A stretch of DNA of 64,000 nucleotides from an uncultured Paracoccaceae bacterium (GTDB taxonomy: Bacteria; Pseudomonadota; Alphaproteobacteria; Rhodobacterales; Rhodobacteraceae): assembly GCA_947496535.1 (NCBI GenBank), contig CANMDE010000005.1:208204-272203 (forward strand), written 5' to 3'. This document shows, piece after piece, positions 42,302 to 52,125 of this stretch (positions are counted from its first letter, which is position 1; every line of letters starts with the position of its first letter). A program made the position numbers and the translations under genes. The notes under the pieces are model-generated. The model made no database searches, had not been told where the DNA came from, and worked only from the letters and a program-made list of their open reading frames with translations.

Positions 42302-42339
42302 CCGCCGCCATCCCATCCCGGATGTGCGGCGGTTTTTTT
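42302..42339 (+). terminator. terminator of the microprotein gene
   Basis: CCGCCGC (42302-42308) pairs with GCGGCGG (42326-42332) across a 17-base loop and is followed by seven T. The T-run overlaps the stop of the convergent Fe-S scaffold gene. Confidence 0.85.
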
Positions 42340-42784
42340 ATGCCGTGGCTTTTTTGGCCTCTAAGGCATCAAGCGTCGCGTCGAAGGTAAGTAGGATAGA
42401 GGCATGCCGGTTCTTGTAGTCCTTTGCTGGGTATAGAACTTCCAATTCGTTAAAGGGTTCTTTGGGTACAGGCCCGTCCTCTTTCAGCATCGCATAAAGC
42501 TCATCCCGGCCTTGCTGAACTTGCGCCCTGGTCAACCCGACGATCTGCGCGCCAATGACCGCTGCGGCAGCCTGACCCAAGGCGCAGGCTTTTACTTCCT
42601 GTCCATAGTCCGCGATCACGCCATCTTTTAGTATGATGTCCACGGTGACGGTCGAGCCGCACAGAGGGGAACGTTTCTTGGCTGTCGCGGTTGGGCTCTC
42701 CAACCGCTCGGTGCGGGGCATATTCGTCGTCAGCTCCAGAATTCGACTGGAGTAGAGCTTGATCATATCTGTTTCTGCCGACAT
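42338..42784 (-). CDS. SufU/NifU-type iron-sulfur scaffold-like protein
   Basis: This is a 148-residue protein of the IscU-like fold. Cys42 (KRSPLCGSTVTVDI) and the cysteine in EVKACALGQAAAAV near 67 align with the first two cluster ligands. The usual third cysteine near the C-terminus is absent: the aligned segment reads NRHASILLTF, with His or Ala in its place. It may bind zinc or a cluster with an altered ligand set. It is convergent with the microprotein gene and divergent from hisI. Confidence 0.8.
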   Translation of the reverse strand: MSAETDMIKLYSSRILELTTNMPRTERLESPTATAKKRSPLCGSTVTVDIILKDGVIADYGQEVKACALGQAAAAVIGAQIVGLTRAQVQQGRDELYAMLKEDGPVPKEPFNELEVLYPAKDYKNRHASILLTFDATLDALEAKKATA

Positions 42785-42851
42785 GGGGTTTGCCCTTTCG
42801 CTTCCTGCTTCGTAGATAGTGCGCAGTGCCGCGCTTGCAAAGGTTTTTCAG

Positions 42852-43232
42852 ATGCCCTTCGATACCGCCAGTTTAACCTATAATGACGCGGGTTTGATTC
42901 CCGCCATCGCACAAGATGCCGCATCGGGGGAGGTTCTGATGATGGCGTGGATGAATGCGGAAAGCGTGGCCAAGACGTTGGAAACAGGGCAGGTCACGTA
43001 CTGGTCCCGTTCCCGACAGGAGTTTTGGGTCAAGGGAGCGACCAGTGGAAACACGCAATCCTTGGTGGATTTCAGGGTCGATTGCGACAGGGACTGTCTG
43101 TTGATCGAGGTGAACCAGACCGGGCCAGCCTGCCACACCGGCCGGCGGACCTGTTTTTATACGGCTGTGCGGAACGGGGACGAGGTGGAGATTGAAAAAC
43201 CTATGTCTGAGGAAGGCCCACCATCTGCCTGA
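42852..43232 (+). CDS. hisI: phosphoribosyl-AMP cyclohydrolase
   Basis: This is a 126-residue zinc enzyme for the third step of histidine synthesis, opening the purine ring of PR-AMP. Motifs: [33 protein letters not shown], the metal site [14 protein letters not shown], and [11 protein letters not shown]. It is a stand-alone HisI without the HisE domain. ATG 42852 follows the normal family start. Its last 32 bp overlap the convergent gluQ gene. Confidence 0.95.
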   Translation: MPFDTASLTYNDAGLIPAIAQDAASGEVLMMAWMNAESVAKTLETGQVTYWSRSRQEFWVKGATSGNTQSLVDFRVDCDRDCLLIEVNQTGPACHTGRRTCFYTAVRNGDEVEIEKPMSEEGPPSA

Positions 43233-44034
43233 TATCATTGGGTGTTGCGCCTTCGGCCCTATATTTGGCGAGAGCCTTGGACCGGTCGACTTTGGCAAGG
43301 CGTCTGCCCCGGTCGTCGGTGATCAGACGGTGGTGGTGGTATGTTGGGGTTGGAAGGTCGAGCAGACGTTGCAGCAGCACCTGCACCGGAGTCAGCGGCC
43401 ATAGATCCTGACCGCGAATGATATGCGTGATGCCCTGCAATCCGTCATCGTGGACGCAAGCCAGATGATAGGCCGGATCGCCGGTATCCTTGCGACGCAG
43501 AACGATATCACCGGTGCGGGTCTCAAGGTCTTCCGCCGAAACGAAGTGGGTGGTTTGGTCCGAGCCTGCATTTTCAATGAATGATGGTTTGGTCTTAATC
43601 TGGGTAAGGCCCGCCGCGATATTCAGCCGCAGGGCGTCTCCGGGCTGTGCGTCGGCCATCGACCTGTGCCGACAGATACCGGGATAGACGAAACCATCAT
43701 GTCCCGTTTCAGCCCCAGCATCTTGAATGATGCGTCTTGTGCAGGAACACGGATAGATCAGTCCACGCTTGGCCAGATTGTTGAGGGCTTTGTCATAGTC
43801 GGCGTAGTGATCCGACTGTCGTCTGACCGGTTGTTCCCAGCTCATCCCGAGCCATGCCAGATCGTCATATATGGCCTGTTCATATTCGGGCCTGACGCGT
43901 GTGCTGTCGGTATCTTCAATCCGCAGTAAAAAGGTTCCATCAGCTACAATTGCCTGCTCGTGCGCGAGGATCGCTGAATAGGCGTGCCCAAGATGCAGTG
44001 GCCCGGTGGGTGACGGTGCGAAACGGGTGATCAA
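43201..44034 (-). CDS. gluQ: glutamyl-Q tRNA(Asp) synthetase
   Basis: This is a protein of about 277 residues, a truncated GluRS lacking the anticodon-binding domain. It attaches glutamate to queuosine in tRNA-Asp. Class I HIGH-like motif [15 protein letters not shown] is at the start, [20 protein letters not shown] near 37, a CxC zinc ligand pair in YPCSCTRR, and a KMSKS-like [11 protein letters not shown]. The start TTG 44034 overlaps the trmFO stop (TTGA) and puts the motif at residue 4, as in relatives; ATG 44073 is an alternative. Confidence 0.92.
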   Translation of the reverse strand: MITRFAPSPTGPLHLGHAYSAILAHEQAIVADGTFLLRIEDTDSTRVRPEYEQAIYDDLAWLGMSWEQPVRRQSDHYADYDKALNNLAKRGLIYPCSCTRRIIQDAGAETGHDGFVYPGICRHRSMADAQPGDALRLNIAAGLTQIKTKPSFIENAGSDQTTHFVSAEDLETRTGDIVLRRKDTGDPAYHLACVHDDGLQGITHIIRGQDLWPLTPVQVLLQRLLDLPTPTYHHHRLITDDRGRRLAKVDRSKALAKYRAEGATPNDIRQMVGLPQT

Positions 44035-45386
44035 GCGGCGTCTTTTGCAGAATGTCCGAGCCAAGCCTGCCAATTGGCCTTGGCCCGGTCCGTATATGCT
44101 TTGTACCGGTCCTTGCGTCCGCGCCGACCGCCTTTGACGCCCTCGATTGGGGGGAACAGACCGAAATTGACGTTCATGGGCTGGAATGTCTTCGCCTCGG
44201 CCCCACCGGTGATATGGGTTACAAGGGCGCCCATGGCCGTCGTTTCGGGGACTGGTGCAAGTGTTTTGCCTGTCATTTCAGCCGTAGCCATACGCCCGGC
44301 CAGAAGCCCCATGGCCGCACTTTCGACATAGCCCTCGACCCCCGTAATCTGCCCAGCGAACCGGATGTTGGGACGTGAGCGCAGCCGCATTTGGTCGTCC
44401 AGCAGCGTTGGCGAGTTGATGAAGGTGTTGCGGTGGATGCCGCCCAAACGGGCAAAATCGGCATCAGAAAGGCCAGGAATCATTTTGAAAACAGACTTCT
44501 GCGCGCCGTATTTCATCTTGGTCTGGAAGCCGACGATGTTAAAGAGCGTCCCAAGTGCGTTGTCTCTGCGTAGTTGTACAACGGCGTAGGGTTTGTTGCC
44601 CGGATCATGTAAGTTGGTGAGGCCGACAGGCTTCATCGGTCCGAAACGCAGGGTTTCGCGGCCGCGTTCTGCCATAACTTCGATCGGAAGACAGCCGTCA
44701 AAGTAGCCCGCGGTTTCGCCTTCCTTGAACTCGGTCTTTTCCGCGGCCAGCAGGGCATCGATGAATGCTTCGTACTCGTCCTTTGTCATGGGGCAATTGA
44801 GATACGCGGTACGCTCTTCCTCAGTCTCGCCCTTGTCGTAGCGCGATTGCATCCAAGCGGTGTCCATGTCGATGCTGTCGGCATAGACGATGGGTGCGAT
44901 GGCGTCGAAAAAGGCGAGTGCTTCGGTGCCTGTTTCACTTTGGATGGCCTCGGCCAGTGGGCCAGAAGTCAACGGACCGGTGGCGATAATCCAGTGGCCA
45001 TTGTCGGGTAGGGTGGTGATCTCATCGTATGAGACGGTGATGTTTGGGTGTGCTTTCAACGCGGCGGTGACGCTTTCGGCGAAGGGGTCACGGTCCACGG
45101 CCAGCGCGCCGCCAGCGGGCAGGCGGTGTTTGTAGGCAGTCTGCATGATCAGCCCGTCCGCTTGGACCATTTCCCAATGCAGCAGACCGACAGCGTTCTG
45201 TTCATGATCATCAGAGCGGAAGGAATTGGAGCACACCATCTCACCCAGGTTCCCGGTACGATGGGCGAAGGTTTCTACCTTGGGGCGCATCTCGTGGATG
45301 ATGACCTTCAGGCCAGCGTTCGCGGCTTGCCATGCAGCCTCTGACCCGGCCATGCCGCCGCCGATGATGTTGAGGGTGTTTTCCAT
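44031..45386 (-). CDS. trmFO: folate/FAD-dependent tRNA m5U54 methyltransferase TrmFO
   Basis: This is a 451-residue enzyme that makes T54 in tRNA from methylene-tetrahydrofolate, as in many bacteria without TrmA. FAD-binding [17 protein letters not shown] is at the N-terminus. Other marks: [21 protein letters not shown] near 49-69, the [16 protein letters not shown] catalytic cysteine block near 220, and [20 protein letters not shown] near 340. The length is normal. It overlaps gluQ by 4 bp. Confidence 0.97.
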   Translation of the reverse strand: MENTLNIIGGGMAGSEAAWQAANAGLKVIIHEMRPKVETFAHRTGNLGEMVCSNSFRSDDHEQNAVGLLHWEMVQADGLIMQTAYKHRLPAGGALAVDRDPFAESVTAALKAHPNITVSYDEITTLPDNGHWIIATGPLTSGPLAEAIQSETGTEALAFFDAIAPIVYADSIDMDTAWMQSRYDKGETEEERTAYLNCPMTKDEYEAFIDALLAAEKTEFKEGETAGYFDGCLPIEVMAERGRETLRFGPMKPVGLTNLHDPGNKPYAVVQLRRDNALGTLFNIVGFQTKMKYGAQKSVFKMIPGLSDADFARLGGIHRNTFINSPTLLDDQMRLRSRPNIRFAGQITGVEGYVESAAMGLLAGRMATAEMTGKTLAPVPETTAMGALVTHITGGAEAKTFQPMNVNFGLFPPIEGVKGGRRGRKDRYKAYTDRAKANWQAWLGHSAKDAA

Positions 45387-45417
45387 GTGGCGGATGTAAT
45401 GTGGGGTGGCGTAAAAG

Positions 45418-45449
45418 AAAAGACCCGCAGCAAATGCTGCGGGTCTTTT
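45418..45449 (-). terminator. bidirectional terminator between trmFO and the barrel genes
   Basis: AAAAGACCCGCAGCA-AA-TGCTGCGGGTCTTTT is a perfect 15-bp stem with T-runs on both strands. On the minus strand it ends the barrel-protein transcription 28 bp after the stop at 45477. Confidence 0.93.
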
Positions 45450-45476
45450 GGGGTAAACGCGATCGGTGCGTCTTAT

Positions 45477-46268
45477 TCAGAAGATGCCCAGTAGGGTGCG
45501 GTTATCGGTAAATGTGCCACCTTTTGGACCAAAGTTATAGTTGAGGCTGAAACCGACATAGGTCTGTGGGTCTTCAGCAACGATATCGGTATCGCCTTCT
45601 TCACCGGAAAGACCGAGGCGACCAAGTGATCCAGTCAGGCCGATACCGTTTGAGAAGTCATACCCGGCATGAAACGCGTAGTTTGTACGGCGTCCTTCGA
45701 TAAACGATCCGGTATCGGTGACAAAAATACTGACTGGCGAAAAGGCGTCGTAGGAAAAACCACCATTCCAGCCTTGGCCACGCCCAAACTCGATGCTAAA
45801 GCCACCGAAAGTGTATTCTTCGTCCCCAAACTCAAGATCTGTTATGCCGTAGTAAACATCAAATTTGGAGGACTGCGTGAGTGCTCCAAACTCCAAGCCA
45901 ACCACATTTACGTTGTCATCGATATCGTCGGTTGATTCTGTGCCGGCAAATACACCAATTGCGGTGTTTGGTGACGGCAGGTACATACCGTGTACCGTTA
46001 TACTGGTACTCGTAATATCTTCCACCGAAGTGCCAAGATCATCACCAACAATTGCGTAGTATCCGAGGCTCGCGCCCAAAGCGAATTGCTCGGTGATGCC
46101 GACTTCCGCCGTGCCTTTTAGTGTTCCCTGACCAAGTTCCCGACCGTCTTCGGCGATCGCGATGGAACCCCATTCCGCAGAAACTCCATTCAACTGAATG
46201 TTTTGCGCATTTACTGGCGTTGTTGCTGCGGTCGCCAGAAGTACCGCGATAAGCGTTTTGTAGCCCAT
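45477..46268 (-). CDS. outer-membrane beta-barrel protein A of a tandem pair
   Basis: This is a 263-residue protein. ATG 46268 is chosen as the signal peptide start (MGYKTLIAVLLATAATTPVN, cleavage near NAQ); an in-frame ATG at 46349 gives no leader. The mature part is acidic with many alternating strands (ALGASLGYYAIV, VYYGITDLEFG, FSLNYNFGP) as in outer-membrane porin-like barrels. The end TFTDNRTLLGIF resembles the neighbour's ending TFGTRSLYDI, so the two are paralogues. Substrate or pore properties are unknown. Confidence 0.65.
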   Translation of the reverse strand: MGYKTLIAVLLATAATTPVNAQNIQLNGVSAEWGSIAIAEDGRELGQGTLKGTAEVGITEQFALGASLGYYAIVGDDLGTSVEDITSTSITVHGMYLPSPNTAIGVFAGTESTDDIDDNVNVVGLEFGALTQSSKFDVYYGITDLEFGDEEYTFGGFSIEFGRGQGWNGGFSYDAFSPVSIFVTDTGSFIEGRRTNYAFHAGYDFSNGIGLTGSLGRLGLSGEEGDTDIVAEDPQTYVGFSLNYNFGPKGGTFTDNRTLLGIF

Positions 46269-46392
46269 TTTCTTAACCTGCTCGTTAACGTTTTGATAAC
46301 TCTCCTTACGATTGATTGGTCGACCGGGCCATTGAGGGAATTGTGGCAAATTTATGGTGTTCTATTTTGATCACGGTGAGTTTGCTAAAGGA

Positions 46393-46413
46393 GCCCTGCC
46401 GTTGGGGCAGGGC
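46393..46413 (-). terminator. weak hairpin after barrel gene B
   Basis: GCCCTGCC and GGCAGGGC form an 8-bp stem with a 5-base loop. On the minus strand it is followed by TCCTTT, so it is a poor terminator. It lies between the two barrel genes. Confidence 0.35.
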
Positions 46414-46444
46414 CTTAAGTCTTGTTTATAAAGGCTCAGGCAGC

Positions 46445-47158
46445 TTAGCCACCTGGAACGATGTCGTACAGACTGCGGGTTCCGAAGGTGGTCCCATTAC
46501 CCGCGCCAAAGTTGATTTTTGCACCAACGCCGATGAAGTTTTCATCAGTATCAACGTCACCGGCGGTGAAGTATGCTCTACCAACCGTTGCATAAAAACT
46601 TGGCCCGGAGTCCAGGACGTATTCGCCACCAATCGCGATCTTGGAAGTATCGAGATCGGCATCGTCGAGCGAGACAAGATCGTAAGAAGCCATTACCCCA
46701 AAACCGCTAGCAATCGGATAGTTGCCGGACACGCCAAAATAGGTCGCGGTGTCGTCATCATCTTCGCCGCGGCCCAGATACGCCTCAGCCGTGGCTGCGC
46801 CGAAGCCCATCTTGCCTTCAACGCCGTAGTTGGTCAGTTCGCCATCGTCGTACCGGTCCTGGCCCAAATAGCCGCCAGCGACGATCCCGTTGCCGACATC
46901 GTAGATGCCGTGCAGCGTGTAGTTCCAGTTATTGCCGTCCACATCTTCAAAGCTGTAGGTGGCAATATTCGCACCGAAACTGATGCTGTTGGTAATAGCG
47001 TATTCGAGACCGCCGAAGTAATTAACCGAGCCAAGCTGGTCATTGTCGGAGTAGTTTTCGTAGTCGATACCAAGTGTTCCGCCCGAGAAACCTTGGGCCT
47101 GAACCATTGATGTGCCTGCTGCGACGATACCCGCCGCCATAATTGTTTTATAAAGCAT
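46445..47158 (-). CDS. outer-membrane beta-barrel protein B of a tandem pair
   Basis: This is a 237-residue protein with signal peptide MLYKTIMAAGIVAAGTSMVQ (cleavage near AQ-G). The mature strands include SFGANIATYSFEDVDG, GIVAGGYLGQDRYDDGE and VGAKINFGAG, giving a small acidic barrel rich in Gly, Asp and Tyr. It precedes barrel protein A in the same direction, 176 bp away. ATG 47158 is chosen because the leader begins there; the longer frame starts inside gyrA. A role in outer-membrane permeability is probable but not shown. Confidence 0.65.
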   Translation of the reverse strand: MLYKTIMAAGIVAAGTSMVQAQGFSGGTLGIDYENYSDNDQLGSVNYFGGLEYAITNSISFGANIATYSFEDVDGNNWNYTLHGIYDVGNGIVAGGYLGQDRYDDGELTNYGVEGKMGFGAATAEAYLGRGEDDDDTATYFGVSGNYPIASGFGVMASYDLVSLDDADLDTSKIAIGGEYVLDSGPSFYATVGRAYFTAGDVDTDENFIGVGAKINFGAGNGTTFGTRSLYDIVPGG

Positions 47159-47241
47159 TTTTCCGCCTTTTATCGTTGACTGCCCGGCCTGTTTTTTATT
47201 GGCCTTGATTGCCCAACGGGGCCAGGTTTTCTGCGTTGGGC

Positions 47242-49980
47242 TTATTCCTCTACTTCTGTTTCCGTGTCCCCTTGATCTGCGATCCATGCCACGCTGACCA
47301 CGGTTTCGTTTTTTCCGGTGTCAAAGACTTTCACGCCGCCTGCACCGCGTGACCGGAACGAAATGCCGTCAACCGGCACCCGGATTGATTGACCTGTGGA
47401 GGTAACGAGCATGATTTGATCCGATAAATCAACAGGAAAGGAGGTCACGAGCGGCCCGCCGCGCATGGCTTTGTCCATCGCTGCGACCCCCATACCGCCG
47501 CGTCCGCGCACGGGGTAGTCATGACTGGACGAGAGTTTGCCGGAACCCTTTGCGGTGATCGTCAGGATCAGGTTTTCTGCCGCCGACATTTCGGCATAGC
47601 GTTCCTGATTGATCTGACCGGGGGCGGCTTCTTCGTCCTCGTTTTCTGCGTCATCGGTCAAACCTGCCATGGCGCGGCGCATTTTGAGATAAGCGGCCCG
47701 TTCTTCGGCTTCTGCGCGGAAGTGTCGGATGATCGACATCGATACGACCTTGTCGTCGCCTTGCAATTTGATGCCGCGTACGCCGACAGAGCTGCGCGAG
47801 TTGAAGATGCGAACGTCTGTGGCCGGAAAGCGGATAGCGCGACCGGAATCCGTGACCAACATCACGTCGTCATCGTTGGATGCGATGCGCGCATTGATCA
47901 GGATTGTATCTTCGTGTTCGCCTTCAAACTTCATGGCAATCTTACCGTTCCGCATGACATTTGTGAAGTCTGACAGCTTGTTACGACGCACAGTTCCAGC
48001 AGAGGTTGAGAAGACCACTTGCAGGTCATCCCATTCATCTTCTGGCCGATCCACGGGCATGATTGCCGCGATGGATACACCGGTCGGGATAGGAAGAATG
48101 TTCACGATAGCCTTGCCTTTGGCTGTCCGGCTGCCCAGTGGCAGGCGCCAGGTTTTCAGCTTGTAGACCATACCATCGGTCGTGAAGAACAATAGTTGCG
48201 TGTGGGTGTTGGCGACGAAGAGAGTGGTTACCACATCCTCTTCCTTGGTCGCCATCGACGACAGACCTTTGCCGCCGCGCCGCTGTGCCCGGAAATCGGC
48301 GAGTGCTGTCCGCTTGATATAGCCGCCCGAGGTGACGGTCACGACCATGTCCTCTTTCTCGATCAGGTCCTCGTCGTCCATATCGCCCGCCCAATCGATG
48401 ATCTCGGTGCGGCGGGGGACGGCGAAGAGTTCGCGGACCTCATTAAGTTCGTCCCGGATAATCTGCATGATCCGGTCTCGAGAGCCAAGAATTTCGAGGT
48501 ATTCCCGTATCTTACCAGCGAGTTCTTGCAGCTCGTCAGTGACTTCCTTGACCCCGATCTGCGTTAGGCGCTGCAGGCGGAGCTCAAGTATGGCGCGGGC
48601 CTGGGTTTCGGACAGATTGTAGGTGCCATCTTCGTTAGCTGTATGGGTCGGATCGTCGATCAGCTTGATGTATTCGAGAATGTCTTGTGCGGGCCACTTT
48701 CGTGTCATCAGCTTTTCGCGGGCCGTTGCGGCGTCTGCGGATGACCGGATGGTGGCCACGACCTCATCGATATTGGTGACAGCCACAGCGAGCCCGCAAA
48801 GAACGTGAGCGCGTTCGCGGGCTTTGCGCAATTCGAAAGCGGTACGACGGGCGACGACCTCTTCGCGGAAATCCACAAAGGCCGTGAGGAAAGCGCGCAA
48901 TGTAAGTTGTTCCGGTCTGCCGCCGTTCAGGGCCAGCATGTTGCAGCCAAAATAGGTTTGCATCGGTGTGAAGCGGAAAAGCTGGTTCAGCACAACCTCT
49001 GCTGTGGCATCGCGTTTGAGTTCCACGACCACACGGACCCCGTGCCTGTCGGATTCGTCCTGCACATGGGAGATGCCTTCGATCCGTTTGTCGCGCGCCG
49101 CCTCAGCGATGCGGTCGATCATGACCGATTTGTTTACCTGATAGGGGATCTCGTCGATGACAATGGCGTAACGGTCCTTGCGGATTTCTTCGGTGTGGGT
49201 TCTGGCCCGGATCACGACCGAGCCGCGCCCCTCCAGATACGCCTTACGTGCACCGGCACGTCCAAGGATGATTCCGCCTGTGGGGAAATCGGGCGCTGGA
49301 ATGTATTCGATCAGTTCTTCGGAGGACAGGTCTGGGTTGTCGATCAATGCAAGCGTAGCGTCGATCACTTCGCCTAGGTTATGGGGTGGAATGTTGGTGG
49401 CCATACCGACCGCGATGCCGCCCGCGCCGTTGACCAGCATATTGGGAAAGCGGGCTGGCAGGACGGTGGGTTCACGGTCTTTGCCGTCATAATTGTCTTG
49501 AAAATCAACGGTGTCTTTGTCGATATCAGCCAGCAGATAGCTGGCCGGTTTGTCCATGCGCACTTCGGTGTAACGCATCGCCGCGGCCCGGTCGCCATCC
49601 ATGGAGCCAAAGTTGCCCTGACCATCGAGTAGCACCAGAGACATCGAGAAATCCTGTGCCATCCGCACCAGCGCGTCGTAGATAGCACTGTCGCCGTGGG
49701 GGTGGTACTTCCCCATAACGTCACCGACGGGACGGGCGGATTTGCGATAAGATTTGTCAGGCGTGTTGCCGCTATCGTTCATCCCGTAAAGTATGCGCCG
49801 ATGCACAGGTTTCAGGCCGTCGCGCAGATCGGGAATGGCGCGAGAGACGATGACGCTCATCGCGTAATCAAGGTAGCTGGTCTTCAGCTCGTTTTCGATG
49901 GTGATCGACGGTCCGTCATAGGCGGGACGTTCTGGCGGGATTTCACCTTCGTTTTCAGGAGATTCTGGGGTGTCGCTCAC
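47242..49980 (-). CDS. gyrA: DNA gyrase subunit A
   Basis: This is a 912-residue type II topoisomerase subunit. Catalytic Tyr137 is in [11 protein letters not shown]. The quinolone region [10 protein letters not shown] has Ser98 and Asp102, the sensitive residues (E. coli 83 and 87). The GyrA box QRRGGKG is in [15 protein letters not shown], which separates it from ParC. The C-terminal beta-pinwheel blades follow, with an acidic end (GDTETEVEE). Slightly longer than E. coli GyrA (875), mainly by an N-terminal acidic extension of about 25 residues and an acidic insert near residue 790. Confidence 0.98.
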   Translation of the reverse strand: MSDTPESPENEGEIPPERPAYDGPSITIENELKTSYLDYAMSVIVSRAIPDLRDGLKPVHRRILYGMNDSGNTPDKSYRKSARPVGDVMGKYHPHGDSAIYDALVRMAQDFSMSLVLLDGQGNFGSMDGDRAAAMRYTEVRMDKPASYLLADIDKDTVDFQDNYDGKDREPTVLPARFPNMLVNGAGGIAVGMATNIPPHNLGEVIDATLALIDNPDLSSEELIEYIPAPDFPTGGIILGRAGARKAYLEGRGSVVIRARTHTEEIRKDRYAIVIDEIPYQVNKSVMIDRIAEAARDKRIEGISHVQDESDRHGVRVVVELKRDATAEVVLNQLFRFTPMQTYFGCNMLALNGGRPEQLTLRAFLTAFVDFREEVVARRTAFELRKARERAHVLCGLAVAVTNIDEVVATIRSSADAATAREKLMTRKWPAQDILEYIKLIDDPTHTANEDGTYNLSETQARAILELRLQRLTQIGVKEVTDELQELAGKIREYLEILGSRDRIMQIIRDELNEVRELFAVPRRTEIIDWAGDMDDEDLIEKEDMVVTVTSGGYIKRTALADFRAQRRGGKGLSSMATKEEDVVTTLFVANTHTQLLFFTTDGMVYKLKTWRLPLGSRTAKGKAIVNILPIPTGVSIAAIMPVDRPEDEWDDLQVVFSTSAGTVRRNKLSDFTNVMRNGKIAMKFEGEHEDTILINARIASNDDDVMLVTDSGRAIRFPATDVRIFNSRSSVGVRGIKLQGDDKVVSMSIIRHFRAEAEERAAYLKMRRAMAGLTDDAENEDEEAAPGQINQERYAEMSAAENLILTITAKGSGKLSSSHDYPVRGRGGMGVAAMDKAMRGGPLVTSFPVDLSDQIMLVTSTGQSIRVPVDGISFRSRGAGGVKVFDTGKNETVVSVAWIADQGDTETEVEE

Positions 49981-50175
49981 GTTGTCCGCCTGCTGTTTTT
50001 ATAGCTGCTATATTTCGTTGTGAGTACATTACCAGACACTTGATATTGGGCGCAATGGGAGATGCCACCACCTGTTGTCAGCCGCTACATCACGCTGCTA
50101 ATGAACTGTTTTTGTTGACAAAGTTTGCCCTTTCGCAATCATTTTTTGTAATAATGATACCTGAAAGGAGCAGTC

Positions 50176-50442
50176 ATGCAGTCAGAGACGGAATTGATGA
50201 TGAAAGGATATGGGCTGACCACGGCGGAAATGTTCTATCACATGCCCGATCACCCACATGTTTTGAACACCTTTGTCTGGCAGGACTATGACCTTGCACC
50301 CGATCACGACAGGCTGTTGAAATTTATAGGTTTTTGGCAGGAAGAACTGGATGGACCGCTTCATTCTGTCCGCTTCGTCCATCGCAAGATGATTGGTGCA
50401 GGTGAGTGGCGACATGTAACGGGGGAGTTTCATTATCACTGA
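50176..50442 (+). CDS. usg: Usg family protein
   Basis: This is an 88-residue protein with the conserved LTTAEMFYHMPDHPHVLNTF (residues 14-33) and FVWQDYDLAPDHDRLLKFIG, the Usg family found next to trp or other loci in alphaproteobacteria. The function is unknown. ATG 50176 has AAGGAG 8 bases upstream. It is divergent from gyrA. Confidence 0.9.
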   Translation: MQSETELMMKGYGLTTAEMFYHMPDHPHVLNTFVWQDYDLAPDHDRLLKFIGFWQEELDGPLHSVRFVHRKMIGAGEWRHVTGEFHYH

Positions 50443-50680
50443 GGGGAAGGGGTAGATATCGCATTTGCTCAAGGATGGTGTACAGATAGCTAAAGGATCG
50501 TGGAGTTATCCTGCTGTGTGGTATTGCTGCCATCCATGTCGTTCCGTCCGCTATGTGGACAGAGCTGCCATTCGGCTCTTCCAAACTCAGAAAGCCCCTC
50601 GCAAATAAACCTGTTCTTGACAACATAGTGTCTCGGACTGAAGGCTGGTACATCGGACCAGGGTTCTACGGAGATGGCAT

Positions 50681-51022
50681 GTGTTCCAGATAGTTTTTCT
50701 TTTTTTAATGTTTGGCATACCGGCGTGCACAGTCCTAGCCATGCGGTTCTCGACGATTTACATAGTAAGAAGATTAGTTTGGATACCCGCTATAATGCTG
50801 TTTTTAAGCATATCCTTGAGTGTCATTGACAACGCATGTGAAGGCGACGGATTCAAATTGAGTTGGATAAACTGCCAACCGAGCGTGTTGAATCAATTCG
50901 CCAATACTGCCGCCGGTATTTTGTACATCAACGCCTTTTTGGTTTTGCTTCTGGCACCAGCACTCACCATTTTGACCGTGGTTGAATATGTCAGGTGGAA
51001 ATCCCGTATTTCCGTTGAATAG
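50681..51022 (+). CDS. orphan membrane protein (113 aa)
   Basis: The start is GTG 50681 with GGAG about 8 bases before. Three hydrophobic helices: residues 1-20, about 31-48 and about 78-101. The loop between helices 2 and 3 has two cysteines (DNACEGDGFKLSWINCQP), so a disulfide in the periplasm is possible. The end is basic (EYVRWKSR). I do not recognise the family. The 238 bp upstream hold no gene, and base use here is slightly more AT-rich than the flanks. Confidence 0.6.
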   Translation: MFQIVFLFLMFGIPACTVLAMRFSTIYIVRRLVWIPAIMLFLSISLSVIDNACEGDGFKLSWINCQPSVLNQFANTAAGILYINAFLVLLLAPALTILTVVEYVRWKSRISVE

Positions 51023-51078
51023 CGAAAGCGGCTCTGTTCAATCTGGGCTCAAACTCAACACTCGTCAAAACGCAGCCA

Positions 51079-52125
51079 TCATCCCGCCCGTTTTAACATT
51101 CCAAACAGATCGCGTGGATCATCTGGGTCGGCGATCAGGTCGATGTCGATGTAGTAGGGTGTATTCTGGATCTTTCGGTGCACATAGCGCAAGGCGCTGA
51201 AGTCTTCGATAGCAAAGCCAACGCCGTCGAATAGCGTTATTTCATTGGCGCTCTGGCGGCCCTTGGCCTTTCCTGTGATGACTTGCCAAAGCTCTGTCGC
51301 GGGATGGTCCGGGTCCATTTGCTGTAGCTCGCCTTCGATCCGGGTTTGTGGTGGGTATTCCACAAACACCGACGACCGCGCAACGATATCGCGGTGCAGT
51401 TCCGTCTTGCCCGGGCAGTCGCCGCCGATCGCGTTTATGTGTACGCCGCTGCCGACCATGTTGTCGGTCAGAATGGTCTGCATGTTCTTGTCTGCGGTCG
51501 CAGTCGTGATGATGCCCGCACCTTCGATGGCCGCTTCTGGCGTGTCGCAGATGATCAGCTCAAGACCGCTGTCGGCGAGGTTCGCTGCACATTTTGTAGT
51601 GGCGGCAGAATCAACATCATAGAGGCGGATGGTTTCAATACCGTTAACCGCCTTTTGCGCGATGCATTGAAACTCGGACTGGGCCCCGTTGCCGATCATG
51701 GCCATGCTGCGTGGATTGGGACCGGCAAGATGTTTGGTGGCAACCGCCGACATCGCTGCCGTCCGCAGAGCCGTGAGCATGGTCATTTCCGAAAACAGCA
51801 CCGGGTAGCCGGTGTCCACATTGGCAAGAACGCCAAAGGCGGTCACGGTTTGCAGACCTTCCTTCATGTTTTTGGGGTGGCCGTTCACGTATTTGAACCC
51901 GTATTGGGTCTGGTCCGAAGTTGGCATCAGTTCGATCACACCGATATTGGAATGGCTCGCCACGCGCGGCGTTTTGTCGAACAGCTCCCACCGTGCAAAA
52001 TCGGCTTCGATCTCGGCGGCCAGGTCGATCATGAATGCTTCTATCCCGATATGGTGCACAAGCTGCATCATGTGATCGACGCTGACAAATGGCACCATGG
52101 CCAAGGGTGAGGCGGCCAGTTTCAT
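51079..52125 (-). CDS. ornithine cyclodeaminase
   Basis: This is a 348-residue NAD-dependent enzyme of the mu-crystallin family that converts ornithine to proline and ammonia. GYKYVNGHPKN-type sequence is visible as GFKYVNGHPKNMKEGLQTVT, followed by LRTAAMSAVATKHLAGPNPR and the nucleotide-binding IGNGAQSEFQ. It overlaps the arginase stop by 4 bp. With arginase it forms a path arginine to ornithine to proline. Confidence 0.93.
   Translation of the reverse strand: MKLAASPLAMVPFVSVDHMMQLVHHIGIEAFMIDLAAEIEADFARWELFDKTPRVASHSNIGVIELMPTSDQTQYGFKYVNGHPKNMKEGLQTVTAFGVLANVDTGYPVLFSEMTMLTALRTAAMSAVATKHLAGPNPRSMAMIGNGAQSEFQCIAQKAVNGIETIRLYDVDSAATTKCAANLADSGLELIICDTPEAAIEGAGIITTATADKNMQTILTDNMVGSGVHINAIGGDCPGKTELHRDIVARSSVFVEYPPQTRIEGELQQMDPDHPATELWQVITGKAKGRQSANEITLFDGVGFAIEDFSALRYVHRKIQNTPYYIDIDLIADPDDPRDLFGMLKRAG

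Noticed and set aside
46316..47110. 264-codon rightward frame
   Set aside because: It is antisense to barrel protein B, with no signal peptide or motif. The minus-strand gene has a leader and a good start.
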